Below are positions 10,469 to 24,132 of a stretch of DNA of 64,000 nt, in pieces. A model generated the notes under the pieces. That model worked only from the letters and a program-made list of their open reading frames with translations, searched no databases and was not told the origin of the DNA. Source of the stretch: Oscarella lobularis (Eukaryota; Porifera; Homoscleromorpha; Homosclerophorida; Oscarellidae); the NCBI RefSeq assembly GCF_947507565.1, contig NC_089175.1, positions 3,151,733 through 3,215,732 of the forward strand, written 5' to 3'. Position 1 is the stretch's first letter. Each line of letters starts with the position of its first letter. The position numbers were made by a program, and so were the translations under genes.

Positions 10469-13400
10469 TTGCCCGAATATATACATCGCCTGCCGGCGGA
10501 GTACGTACACCACTTGCCGGAATATATACATCGCCTGCCGGCGGAGTACGTACACCACTTCCCGAATATATACACCGCCTGCCGGCGGAGTACGTACACC
10601 ACTTGCCCGAATATATACACCGCCTGCCAGCGGAGTACGTACACCACTTGCCGTAATATATACACCGCCTACCGGCGGAGTACGTACGCCACTTACCGCA
10701 ATATATACACCGCCTGCCGGAATATATACACCTCCTGCCGGCGGAGTACGTACACCACTTGCAGGAATATATACACCGCCTGCCAGCGGAGTACGTACAC
10801 CACTTGCCGTAATATATACACCGCCTGCCGGAATATATACACCACTTGCCGTAATATATACACCGCCTGCCGGAATATATACAGCACTTGCCGTAATATA
10901 TACACCGCCTGCCGGCGGAGTACGTACACCACTTGCCGTAATATATACACCGCCTGCCGGCGGAGTACGTACACCACTTGCCGGAATATATACACCGCCT
11001 GCCAGCGGAGTACGTACACCACGTGCCGTAATATATACACCGCCTGCCGGCGGAGTACGTACACCACTTGCCGTAATATATACACCGCCTGCCGGAATAT
11101 ATACACCACTTGCCGTAATATATACACCGCCTGCCGGAATATATACACCACTTGCCGTAATATATACACCGCTTGCCGGAATATATACACCGCCTGCCGG
11201 CGGAGTACGTACACCACTTGCCGTAATATATACACCGCCTACCGGAATATATACACCGCCTGCCGGCGGAGTACGTACACCACTTGCAGGAATATATACA
11301 CCGCCTGCCAGCGGAGTACGTACACCACTTGCCGTAATATATACATCGCCTACCGGCGGAGTACGTACACCACTTGCCGTAATATATACATCGCCTACCG
11401 GCGGAGTACGTACACTACTTGCCGTAATATATACACCGCCTGCCGGCGGAGTACGTACACCACTTGCCGTAATATATACACCGCCTGCCTGCGGAGTACG
11501 TACACCACTTGCCGGAATATATACACCGCCTGCCGGCGGAGTACGTACACCACTTGCCGTAATATATACACCGCCTACCGGAATATATACACCGCCTGCC
11601 GGCGGAGTACGTACACCACCTGCAGGAATATATACACCGCCTGCCGGCGGAGTACGTACACCACTTGCAGGAATATATACACCGCCTGCCAGCGGAGTAC
11701 GTACACCACTTGCCGTAATATATACATCGCCTACCGGCGGAGTACGTACACTACTTGGCGTAATATATACATCGCCTACCGGCGGAGTACGTACACCACT
11801 TGCAGGAATATATACACCGCCTGCCGGAATATATACAGCACTTGCCGTAATATATACACCGCCTGCCGGCGGAGTACGTACACCACTTGCCGGAATATAT
11901 ACACCGCCTGCCAGCGGAGTACGTACACCACGTGCCGTAATATATACACCGCCTGCCGGCGGAGTACGTACACCACTTGCCGTAATATATACACCGCCTG
12001 CCGGCGGAGTACGTACACCACTTGCCCGAATATATACACCGCCTGCCGGCGGAGTACGTACACCACTTGCCGGAATATATACATCGCCTACCGGCGGAGT
12101 ACGTACACCACTTGCCGGAATATATACACCGCCTACCGGCGGAGTACGTACACCACTTGCCCGAATATATACACCGCCTGCCAGCGGAGTACGTACACCA
12201 CTTGCCGTAATATATACACCGCCTGCCGGAATATATACACCACTTGCCGTAATATATACACCGCCTGCCGGAATATATACAGCACTTGCCGTAATATATA
12301 CACCGCCTGCCGGCGGAGTACGTACACCACTTGCCGTAATATATACACCGCCTGCCGGAATATATACACCACTTGCCGTAATATATACACCGCCTGCCGG
12401 AATATATACAGCACTTGCCGTAATATATACACCGCCTGCCAGCGGAGTACGTACACCACTTGCCGTAATATATACACCGCCTGCCGGAATATATACACCA
12501 CTTGCCGTAATATATACACCGCTTGCCGGAATATATACACCACTTGCCGGAATATATACACCGCCTGCCAGCGGAGTACGTACACCACGTGCCGTAATAT
12601 ATACACCGCCTGCCGGCGGAGTACGTACACCACTTGCCGGAATATATACACCGCCTGCCGGCGGAGTACGTACACCACTTGCCGGAATATATACACCGCC
12701 TGCCGGCGGAGTACGTACACGACTTGCCGCAATATATACACCGCCTGCCGGAATATATACAGCACTTGCCGTAATATATACACCGCCTGCCGGCGGAGTA
12801 CGTACACCACTTGCCGTAATATATACACCGCCTGCCGGCGGAGTACGTACACCACTTGCCGGAATATATACACCGCCTGCCAGCGGAGTACGTACACCAC
12901 GTGCCGTAATATATACACCGCCTGCCGGCGGAGTACGTACACCACTTGCCGTAATATATACACCGCCTGCCGGCGGAGTACGTACACCACTTGCCCGAAT
13001 ATATACACCGCCTGCCGGCGGAGTACGTACACCACTTGCCCGAATATATACACCGCCTGCCAGCGGAGTACGTACACCACTTGCCGTAATATATACACCG
13101 CCTACCGGCGGAGTACGTACACCACTTGCCGTAATATATACACCGCCTGCCGGCGGAGTACGTACACCACTTGCCGTAATATATACACCGCCTACCGGCG
13201 GAGTACGTACACCACTTGCCGGAATATATACATCGCCTGCCAGCGGAGTACGTACACCACTTGCCGTAATATATACACCGCCTACCGGCGGAGTACGTAC
13301 ACCACTTGCCGGAATATATACACCGCCTGCCGGAATATATACACCACTTGCCGTAATATATACACCGCTTGCCGGAATATATACAGCACTTGCCGTAATA

Positions 13401-16400
13401 TATACACCGCCTGCCGGCGGAGTACGTACACCACTTGCCGTAATATATACACCGCCTGCCAGCGGAGTACGTACACCACTTGCCGTAATATATACACCGC
13501 CTGCCGGCGGAGTACGTACACCACTTGCCGGAATATATACACCGCCTGCCGGCGGAGTACGTACACCACTTGCCGGAATATATACACCGCCTGCCGGCGG
13601 AGTACGTACACGACTTGCCGTAATATATACACCGCCTGCCGGAATATATACAGCACTTGCCGTAATATATACACCGCCTGCCGGCGGAGTACGTACACCA
13701 CTTGCCGTAATATATACACCGCCTGCCGGCGGAGTACGTACACCACTTGCCGGAATATATACACCGCCTGCCAGCGGAGTACGTACACCACGTGCCGTAA
13801 TATATACACCGCCTGCCGGCGGAGTACGTACACCACTTGCCGTAATATATACACCGCCTGCCGGCGGAGTACGTACACCACTTGCCCGAATATATACACC
13901 GCCTGCCGGCGGAGTACGTACACCACTTGCCGGAATATATACATCGCCTACCGGCGGAGTACGTACACCACTTCCCGAATATATACATTGCCTGCCGGCG
14001 GAGTACGTACACCACTTGCCCGAATATATACACCGCCTGCCAGCGGAGTACGTACACCACTTGCCGTAATATATACACCGCCTACCGGCGGAGTACGTAC
14101 GCCACTTACCGCAATATATACACCGCCTGCCGGAATATATACACCGCCTGGCGGCGGAGTACGTACACCACTTGCAGGAATATATACACCGCCTGCCAGC
14201 GGAGTACGTACACCACTTGCCGTAATATATACACCGCCTGCCGGAATATATACACCACTTGCCGTAATATATACACCGCCTGCCGGAATATATACAGCAC
14301 TTGCCGTAATATATACACCGCATGCCGTCGGAGTACGTACACCACTTGCCGTAATATATACACCGCCTGCCGGCGGAGTACGTACACCACTTGCCGGAAT
14401 ATATACACCGCCTGCCAGCGGAGTACGTACACCACGTGCCGTAATATATACACCGCCTGCCGGCGGAGTACGTACACCACTTGCCGTAATATATACACCG
14501 CCTGCCGGAATATATACACCACTTGCCGTAATATATACACCGCCTGCCGGAATATATACACCACTTGCCGTAATATATACACCGCTTGCCGGAATATATA
14601 CACCGCCTGCCGGCGGAGTACGTACACCACTTGCCGTAATATATACACCGCCTACCGGAATATATACACCGCCTGCCGGCGGAGTACGTACACCACTTGC
14701 AGGAATATATACACCGCCTGCCAGCGGAGTACGTACACCACTTGCCGTAATATATACATCGCCTACCGGCGGAGTACGTACACCACTTGCCGTAATATAT
14801 ACATCGCCTACCGGCGGAGTACGTACACCACTTGCCGTAATATATACACCGCCTACCGGAATATATACACCGCCTGCCGGCGGAGTACGTACACCACTTG
14901 CAGGAATATATACACCGCCTGCCAGCGGAGTACGTACACCACTTGCCGTAATATATACATCGCCTACCGGCGGAGTACGTACACCACTTGCCGGAATATA
15001 TACACCGCCTGCCGGCGGAGTACGTACACCACTTGCCGTAATATATACACCGCCTACCGGAATATATACACCGCCTGCCGGCGGAGTACGTACACCACTT
15101 GCAGGAATATATACACCGCCTGCCGGCGGAGTACGTACACCACTTGCAGGAATATATACACCGCCTGCCAGCGGAGTACGTACACCACTTGCCGTAATAT
15201 ATACATCGCCTACCGGCGGAGTACGTACACTACTTGGCGTAATATATACATCGCCTACCGGCGGAGTACGTACACCACTTGCAGGAATATATACACCGCC
15301 TGCCGGAATATATACAGCACTTGCCGTAATATATACACCGCCTGCCGGAATATATACAGCACTTGCCGTAATATATACACCGCCTGCCGGCGGAGTACGT
15401 ACACCACTTGCCGGAATATATACACCGCCTGCCAGCGGAGTACGTACACCACGTGCCGTAATATATACACCGCCTGCCGGCGGAGTACGTACACCACTTG
15501 CCGTAATATATACACCGCCTGCCGGCGGAGTACGTACACCACTTGCCGGAATATATACATCGCCTACCGGCGGAGTACGTACACCACTTGCCGGAATATA
15601 TACACCGCCTACCGGCGGAGTACGTACACCACTTGCCCGAATATATACACCGCCTGCCGGAATATATACACCACTTGCCGTAATATATACACCGCCTGCC
15701 GGAATATATACACCACTTGCCGTAATATATACACCGCCTGCCGGAATATATACAGCACTTGCCGGAATATATACACCGCCTGCCAGCGGAGTACGTACAC
15801 CACTTGCCGTAATATATACACCGCCTGCCGGAATATATACACCACTTGCCGTAATATATACACCGCCTGCCGGAATATATACAGCACTTGCCGTAATATA
15901 TACACCGCCTGCCGGCGGAGTACGTACACCACTTGCCGTAATATATACACCGCCTGCCAGCGGAGTACGTACACCACTTGCCGTAATATATACACCGCCT
16001 GCCGGAATATATACACCACTTGCCGTAATATATACACCGCTTGCCGGAATATATACACCACTTGCCGGAATATATACACCGCCTGCCAGCGGAGTACGTA
16101 CACCACGTGCCGTAATATATACACCGCCTGCCGGCGGAGTACGTACACCACTTGCCGGAATATATACACCGCCTGCCAGCGGAGTACGTACACCACGTGC
16201 CGGAATATATACACCGCCTGCCGGCGGAGTACGTACACCACTTGCCGGAATATATACACCGCCTGCCGGCGGAGTACGTACACGACTTGCCGCAATATAT
16301 ACACCGCCTGCCGGAATATATACAGCACTTGCCGTAATATATACACCGCCTGCCGGCGGAGTACGTACACCACTTGCCGTAATATATACACCGCCTGCCG

Positions 16401-17677
16401 GCGGAGTACGTACACCACTTGCCGGAATATATACACCGCCTGCCAGCGGAGTACGTACACCACGTGCCGTAATATATACACCGCCTGCCGGCGGAGTACG
16501 TACACCACTTGCCGTAATATATACACCGCCTGCCGGCGGAGTACGTACACCACTTGCCCGAATATATACACCGCCTGCCGGCGGAGTACGTACACCACTT
16601 GCCCGAATATATACACCGCCTGCCAGCGGAGTACGTACACCACTTGCCGTAATATATACACCGCCTACCGGCGGAGTACGTACACCACTTGCCGTAATAT
16701 ATACACCGCCTGCCGGCGGAGTACGTACACCACTTGCCGTAATATATACACCGCCTACCGGCGGAGTACGTACACCACTTGCCGGAATATATACATCGCC
16801 TGCCAGCGGAGTACGTACACCACTTGCCGTAATATATACACCGCCTACCGGCGGAGTACGTACACCACTTGCCGGAATATATACACCGCCTGCCGGAATA
16901 TATACACCACTTGCCGTAATATATACACCGCTTGCCGGAATATATACAGCACTTGCCGTAATATATACACCGCCTGCCGGCGGAGTACGTACACCACTTG
17001 CCGTAATATATACACCGCCTGCCAGCGGAGTACGTACACCACTTGCCGTAATATATACACCGCCTGCCGGCGGAGTACGTACACCACTTGCCGGAATATA
17101 TACACCGCCTGCCGGCGGAGTACGTACACCACTTGCCGGAATATATACACCGCCTGCCGGCGGAGTACGTACACCACTTGCCGTAATATATACACCGCCT
17201 GCCGGCGGAGTACGTACACGACTTGCCGTAATATATACACCGCCTGCCGGAATATATACAGCACTTGCCGTAATATATACACCGCCTGCCGGCGGAGTAC
17301 GTACACCACTTGCCGTAATATATACACCGCCTGCCGGCGGAGTACGTACACCACTTGCCGGAATATATACACCGCCTGCCAGCGGAGTACGTACACCACG
17401 TGCCGTAATATATACACCGCCTGCCGGCGGAGTACGTACACCACTTGCCGTAATATATACACCGCCTGCCGGCGGAGTACGTACACCACTTGCCCGAATA
17501 TATACACCGCCTGCCGGCGGAGTACGTACACCACTTGCCGGAATATATACATCGCCTACCGGCGGAGTACGTACACCACTTCCCGAATATATACATTGCC
17601 TGCCGGCGGAGTACGTACACCACTTGCCCGAATATATACACCGCCTGCCAGCGGAGTACGTACACCACTTGCCGTAA
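10469..17677. repeat. Higher-order repeat of 3.4-3.6 kb inside array segment 1
   Basis: A rare one-base deletion (CACTTCCCGAAT instead of CACTTGCCCGAAT) with the same flanking order of variant units recurs at about 10561, 13974 and 17582, giving spacings of 3413 and 3608 bp. Both spacings leave remainder 2 on division by 3, as expected if each long unit carries exactly one single-base deletion. Long blocks after each marker keep the same order of unit variants. Confidence 0.85.
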
Positions 17678-18997
17678 TATATACACCGCCTACCGGCGGA
17701 GTACGTACGCCACTTACCGCAATATATACACCGCCTGCCGGAATATATACACCGCCTGGCGGCGGAGTACGTACACCACTTGCAGGAATATATACACCGC
17801 CTGCCAGCGGAGTACGTACACCACTTGCCGTAATATATACACCGCCTGCCGGAATATATACACCACTTGCCGTAATATATACACCGCCTGCCGGAATATA
17901 TACAGCACTTGCCGTAATATATACACCGCATGCCGGCGGAGTACGTACACCACTTGCCGTAATATATACACCGCCTGCCGGCGGAGTACGTACACCACTT
18001 GCCGGAATATATACACCGCCTGCCAGCGGAGTACGTACACCACGTGCCGTAATATATACACCGCCTGCCGGCGGAGTACGTACACCACTTGCCGTAATAT
18101 ATACACCGCCTGCCGGAATATATACACCACTTGCCGTAATATATACACCGCCTGCCGGAATATATACACCACTTGCCGTAATATATACACCGCTTGCCGG
18201 AATATATACACCGCCTGCCGGCGGAGTACGTACACCACTTGCCGTAATATATACACCGCCTACCGGAATATATACACCGCCTGCCGGCGGAGTACGTACA
18301 CCACTTGCAGGAATATATACACCGCCTGCCAGCGGAGTACGTACACCACTTGCCGTAATATATACATCGCCTACCGGCGGAGTACGTACACCACTTGCCG
18401 TAATATATACATCGCCTACCGGCGGAGTACGTACACCACTTGCCGTAATATATACACCGCCTACCGGAATATATACACCGCCTGCCGGCGGAGTACGTAC
18501 ACCACTTGCAGGAATATATACACCGCCTGCCAGCGGAGTACGTACACCACTTGCCGTAATATATACATCGCCTACCGGCGGAGTACGTACACCACTTGCC
18601 GTAATATATACATCGCCTACCGGCGGAGTACGTACACTACTTGCCGTAATATATACACCGCCTGCCGGCGGAGTACGTACACCACTTGCCGTAATATATA
18701 CACCGCCTGCCTGCGGAGTACGTACACCACTTGCCGGAATATATACACCGCCTGCCGGCGAAGTACGTACACCACTTGCCGTAATATATACACCGCCTAC
18801 CGGAATATATACACCGCCTGCCGGCGGAGTACGTACACCACTTGCAGGAATATATACACCGCCTGCCGGCGGAGTACGTACATCACTTGCAGGAATATAT
18901 ACACCGCCTGCCAGCGGAGTACGTACACCACTTGCCGTAATATATACATCGCCTACCGGCGGAGTACGTACACTACTTGGCGTAATATATACATCGC

Positions 18998-19615
18998 CTA
19001 CCGGCGGAGTACGTACACCACTTGCAGGAATATATACACCGCCTGCCGGAATATATACAGCACTTGCCGTAATATATACACCGCCTGCCGGAATATATAC
19101 AGCACTTGCCGTAATATATACACCGCCTGCCGGCGGAGTACGTACACCACTTGCCGTAATATATACACCGCCTTCCGGCGGAGTACGTACACCGCTTGCC
19201 GTAATATATACACCGCCTGCCAGCGGAGTACGTACACCACGTGCCGTAATATATACATCGCCTGCCGGCGGAGTACGTACACTACTTGGCGTAATAGATA
19301 CATCGCCTACCGGCGGAGTACGTACACCACTTGCCGGAATATATAAACCGCCTGCCGGAATATATACAGCACTTGCCGTAATATATACACCGCCTGCCGG
19401 AATATATACAGCACTTGCCGTAATATATACACCGCCTGCCGGCGGAGTACGTACACCACTTGCCGTAATATATACACCGCCTTCCGGCGGAGTACGTACA
19501 CCGCTTGCCGTAATATATACACCGCCTGCCAGCGGAGTACGTACACCACGTGCCGTAATATATACATCGCCTGCCGGCGGAGTACGTACACTACTTGGCG
19601 TAATAGATACATCGC
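18998..19615. repeat. 309-bp higher-order repeat
   Basis: Two near-identical consecutive blocks begin at 18998 and 19307. Each has the rare variants GTAATAGATACATCG and AATATATAAACCG or their equivalents, and the second is followed by a third partial block to about 19830. Confidence 0.8.
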
Positions 19616-20412
19616 CTACCGGCGGAGTACGTACACCACTTGCCGGAATATATAAACCGCCTGCCGGAATATATACAGCACTTGCCGTAATATATACACC
19701 GCCTGCCGGAATATATACAGCACTTGCCGTAATATATTCACCGCCTGCCGGCGGAGTACGTACACCACTTGCCGTAATATATACACCGCCTTCCGGCGGA
19801 GTACGTACACCGCTTGCCGTAATATATACACCGCCTGCCGGCGGAGTACGTACACCACTTGCCGGAATATATACACCGCCTGCCAGCGGAGTACGTACAC
19901 CACTTGCCGTAATATATACACCGCCTGCCGGCGGAGTACGTACACCACTTGCCGTAATATATACAGCGCCTGCCAGCGGAGTACGTACACCACGTGCCGG
20001 AATATATACACCGCCTGCCGGCGGAGTACGTACACCATTCCCCGGAATATATACACCGCCTGCCGGAATATATACAGCACTTGCCGTAATATATACACCG
20101 CCTGCCGGCGGAGTACGTACACCACTTGCCGTAATATATACACCGCCTGCCGGCGGAGTACGTACACCACTTGCCGGAATATATACACCGCCTGCCAGCG
20201 GAGTACGTACACCACGTGCCGTAATATATACACCGCCTGCCGGCGGAGTACGTACACCACTTGCCGTAATATATACACCGCCTGCCGGCGGAGTACGTAC
20301 ACCACTTGCCCGAATATATACACCGCCTGCCGGCGGAGTACGTACACCACTTGCCGGAATATATACACCGCCTGCCAGCGGAGTACGTACACCACTTGCC
20401 GTAATATATACA

Positions 20413-22230
20413 TCGCCTACCGGCGGAGTACGTACACCACTTGCCCGAATATATACACCGCCTGCCGGCGGAGTACGTACACCACTTGCCGGAATATATA
20501 CACCGCCTGCCAGCGGAGTACGTACACCACTTGCCGTAATATATACACCGCCTACCGGCGGAGTACGTACACCACTTGCCCGAATATATACATCGCCTAC
20601 CGGCGGAGTACGTACGCCACTTGCCGTAATATATACACCGCCTGCCGGAATATATACACCACTTGCCGTAATATATACACCGCCTGCCGGAATATATACA
20701 GCACTTGCCGTAATATATACACCGCCTGCCGGCGGAGTACGTACACCACTTGCCGTAATATATACACCGCCTGCCGGCGGAGTACGTACACCACTTGCAG
20801 GAATATATACACCGCCTGCCAGCGGAGTACGTACACCACTTGCCGTAATATATACACCGCCTGCCGGAATATATACACCACTTGCCGTAATATATACACC
20901 GCCTGCCGGAATATATACAGCACTTGCCGTAATATATACACCGCCTGCCGGCGGAGTACGTACACCACTTGCCGTAATATATACACCGCCTGCCGGCGGA
21001 GTACGTACACCACTTGCCGGAATATATACACCGCCTGCCAGCGGAGTACGTACACCACGTGCCGTAATATATACACCGCCTGCCGGCGGAGTACGTACAC
21101 CACTTGCCGTAATATATACACCGCCTACCGGAATATATACACCGCCTGCTGGCGGAGTACGTACACCACTTGCAGGAATATATACATCGCCTACCGGCGG
21201 AGTACGTACACCACTTGCCGTAATATATACACCGCCTGCCGGCGGAGTACGTACACCACTTGCCGGAATATATACACCGCCTGCCAGCGGAGTACGTACA
21301 CCACTTGCCGTAATATATACATCGCCTACCGGCGGAGTACGTACACCACTTGCCCGAATATATACACCGCCTGCCGGCGGAGTACGTACACCACTTGCCG
21401 GAATATATACACCGCCTGCCAGCGGAGTACGTACACCACTTGCCGTAATATATACACCGCCTACCGGCGGAGTACGTACACCACTTGCCCGAATATATAC
21501 ATCGCCTACCGGCGGAGTACGTACGCCACTTGCCGTAATATATACACCGCCTGCCGGAATATATACACCACTTGCCGTAATATATACACCGCCTGCCGGA
21601 ATATATACAGCACTTGCCGTAATATATACACCGCCTGCCGGCGGAGTACGTACACCACTTGCCGTAATATATACACCGCCTGCCGGCGGAGTACGTACAC
21701 CACTTGCAGGAATATATACACCGCCTGCCAGCGGAGTACGTACACCACTTGCCGTAATATATACACCGCCTGCCGGAATATATACACCACTTGCCGTAAT
21801 ATATACACCGCCTGCCGGAATATATACAGCACTTGCCGTAATATATACACCGCCTGCCGGCGGAGTACGTACACCACTTGCCGTAATATATACACCGCCT
21901 GCCGGCGGAGTACGTACACCACTTGCCGGAATATATACACCGCCTGCCAGCGGAGTACGTACACCACGTGCCGTAATATATACACCGCCTGCCGGCGGAG
22001 TACGTACACCACTTGCCGTAATATATACACCGCCTACCGGAATATATACACCGCCTGCTGGCGGAGTACGTACACCACTTGCAGGAATATATACATCGCC
22101 TACCGGCGGAGTACGTACACCACTTGCCGTAATATATACATCGCCTACCGGCGGAGTACGTACACTACTTGCCGTAATATATACACCGCCTGCCGGCGGA
22201 GTACGTACACCACTGGCCGTAATATATACA
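20413..22230. repeat. 909-bp higher-order repeat
   Basis: The block around 20597-21121 recurs at 21506-22030 with the same series of unit variants, including the CGCCTGCTGGCGG variant at the end. The spacing is 909 bp. Confidence 0.85.
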
Positions 22231-22832
22231 CCGCCTGCCTGCGGAGTACGTACACCAATTGCCGGAATATATACACCGCCTGCCGGCGGAGTACGTACAC
22301 CACTTGCCGTAATATATACACCGCCTACCGGCGGAGTACGTACACCACTTGCCGTAATATATACACCGCCTACCGGCGGAGTACGTACACCACTTTCCGT
22401 AATATATACACCGCCTACCGGCGGAGTACGTACACCACTTGCCGGAATATATACACCGCCTGCCGGCGGAGTACGTACACGACTTGCCGTAATATATACA
22501 CCGCCTGCCGGCGGAGTACGTACACCACTTGCCGTAATATATACACCGCCTGCCGGCGGAGTACGTACACCATTCCCCGGAATATATACACCGCCTGCCA
22601 GCGGAGTACGTACACCACGTGCCGTAATATATACACCGCCTGCCGGCGGAGTACGTACAGCACTTGCCGTAATATATACACCGCCTACCGGCGGAGTACG
22701 TACACCACTTGCCGGAATATATACCCCGCCTGCCGGCGGAGTACGTACACCAATCTCCGTAATATATACACCGCCTGCCGGCGGAGTACGTACATCGCTT
22801 GCCGGAATATATACACCGCCTGCCGGAATATA

Positions 22833-23770
22833 TATTACTTGTAGTACTTGTAGTACTTGTAGTACTTGTATTCCTTTAGTACTTGTGGTACTTGTAGTAC
22901 TTGGAGTACTTGTAGTACCTGTAGTACTTGGAGTACTTGTAGTACTTGTAGTACTTGTATTACTTGTAGTACTTGGAGTACTTGGAGTACTTGGAGTACT
23001 TGGAGCACTTGGAGTACTTGTATTACTTGTAGTACTTGGTGCACTTGTAGTACTTGGAGTACTTGTAGTACTTGGAGCACTTGCAGTACTTGTAGTACTT
23101 GTAGTACTCTTAGTACTTGTAGTACTTGTAGTACATGGAGTACTTGGAGTACTTGTAGTACTTGGAGTACTTGTAGTACTTGTAGTACTTGTAGTACTTG
23201 TATTACTTGTAGTAATTGGAGCACTTGGAGTACTTGGAGTACTTGTTGTACTTGTAGTACTTGGAGTACTTGTAGTACTTGGAGTATTTGGGGTACTTGT
23301 AGTACTTGAAGCACTTGTAGTACTTGTATTACTTGGAGTACTTGGAGTACTTGGAGTACTTGTAGTACTTGTAGTACTTGTAGTACTTGTAGTACTTGTA
23401 TTACCTGTAGTAATTGGAGCACTTGGAGTACTTGGAGTACTTGTTGTACTTGGAGTACTTGGAGTACTTGTAGTACTTGTAGTACATGGAGTACTTGGAG
23501 TTCTTGTAGTACTTGTAGTACTTGTAGCACTTGGAGTACTTGTAGTACTTGTAGTACTTGTATTACTTGTAGTACTTGGAGTACCCTGAGTACTTGGAGT
23601 ACTTGGAGCACTTGGAGTACTTGTAGTACTTGGAGCACTTGTAGTACTTGGAGTACTTGTAGTACTTGGAGCACTTGCAGTACTTGGAGTACTTGGAGTA
23701 CTTGTAGTACTTGTAGTACTTGTAGTACATGGAGTACTTGTAGCACTTGTAGTACTTGTATTACTTGTAG
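22833..23770. repeat. 9-bp minisatellite (AGTACTTGK)n
   Basis: About 104 copies by length of AGTACTTGT/AGTACTTGG, with occasional ATTACTTGT, AGCACTTGG and AGTACATGG variants. AGTACT is a palindrome. The period is again a multiple of three, so long low-complexity frames appear on both strands (Val-Leu-rich, Ser-Thr-rich, Gln-Val-Leu). It starts directly at the end of the last 45-bp unit and ends four bases before the LZTFL1 exon. Confidence 0.95.
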
Positions 23771-23773
23771 CAG

Positions 23774-24020
23774 GTACGTGCAAGAGATGTTTAGACGTGC
23801 ATTCTACGCGTTTCGTCTCGTCTAGATTGACGGAGGAGACGTTTACAGCCGAAGAACTACGGGACATGTTATTCGGTCTTTGCGCCGTTGTCAAGGGCGA
23901 CGTCGAATCGGAACTGATTCTTACGACGCATACGAACGTTCTTCTGCTACGTCAAGTTTTTCGACAGGCGGAGAAATGGCATCTGAAGTTGAGTGCTGAC
24001 GTTTCTGAGCTCGAGAATCA
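23774..24020 (+). pseudogene. LZTFL1: Single internal exon of an LZTFL1-like gene
   Basis: Preceded by TTGTAGCAG (acceptor) and followed by GTAAGA (donor at 24021). The frame reads SSRLTEETFTAEEL, DVESELILTTHTNVLLLRQV and AEKWHLKLSADVSELEN, matching the conserved N-terminal third of leucine zipper transcription factor-like 1, a regulator of BBSome ciliary traffic. No later LZTFL1 exon (the long coiled coil) is seen in the window: the next 23 kb are satellite, then duplicon sequence. The upstream neighbour across 15 kb of satellite could not be identified as LZTFL1. So this is either an exon of a gene with extraordinarily large introns whose rest lies elsewhere, or an orphan exon carried with the satellite. 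The exon itself has no lesions. Confidence 0.8.
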
Positions 24021-24045
24021 GTAAGATGACAAAAAGTCCATTTTT

Positions 24046-24132
24046 CGTACACCACTTGCAGGAATATATACAGGAATATATACAGGAATATATACAGGAA
24101 TATATACAGGAATATATACAGGAATATATACA
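24046..24132. repeat. 12-bp tandem repeat at the head of array segment 2
   Basis: From 24061, GGAATATATACA is repeated six times head to tail before the regular 45-bp units start. It is the first 12 bases of half-unit A without the CCGCCTGCC tail. Confidence 0.93.

Larger units (their letters stand above)
8861..22832. repeat. 45-bp minisatellite array, segment 1 (about 14 kb)
   Basis: Roughly 310 copies by length of a 45-bp unit made of two related halves. Half A is 21 bp (GGAATATAT plus tail ACACCRCYTGCC). Half B is 24 bp (GGCGGAGTACGT plus the same tail). Irregular A-A steps (21 bp) interrupt the A-B alternation. The unit contains the palindromes GCCGGC, GTACGTAC and TATATA. Substitutions cluster at a few sites (G/T/C before AATAT, G/A in GGCGG, CTTGCC/CGTGCC). 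Both half lengths are multiples of three and the unit is stop-free in five frames, so the ORFs across it run for over 1,000 codons on both strands. Higher-order periods of about 3.4-3.6 kb, 909 bp and 309 bp are visible. No codon-like substitution pattern is seen, so I annotate it as satellite DNA. Confidence 0.97.

Noticed and set aside
22835-23746. Ser/Thr-rich or Val/Leu-rich 300-codon proteins in the 9-bp array
   Set aside because: Pure tandem 9-bp repeat with all frames equally open; no start context or splice support.
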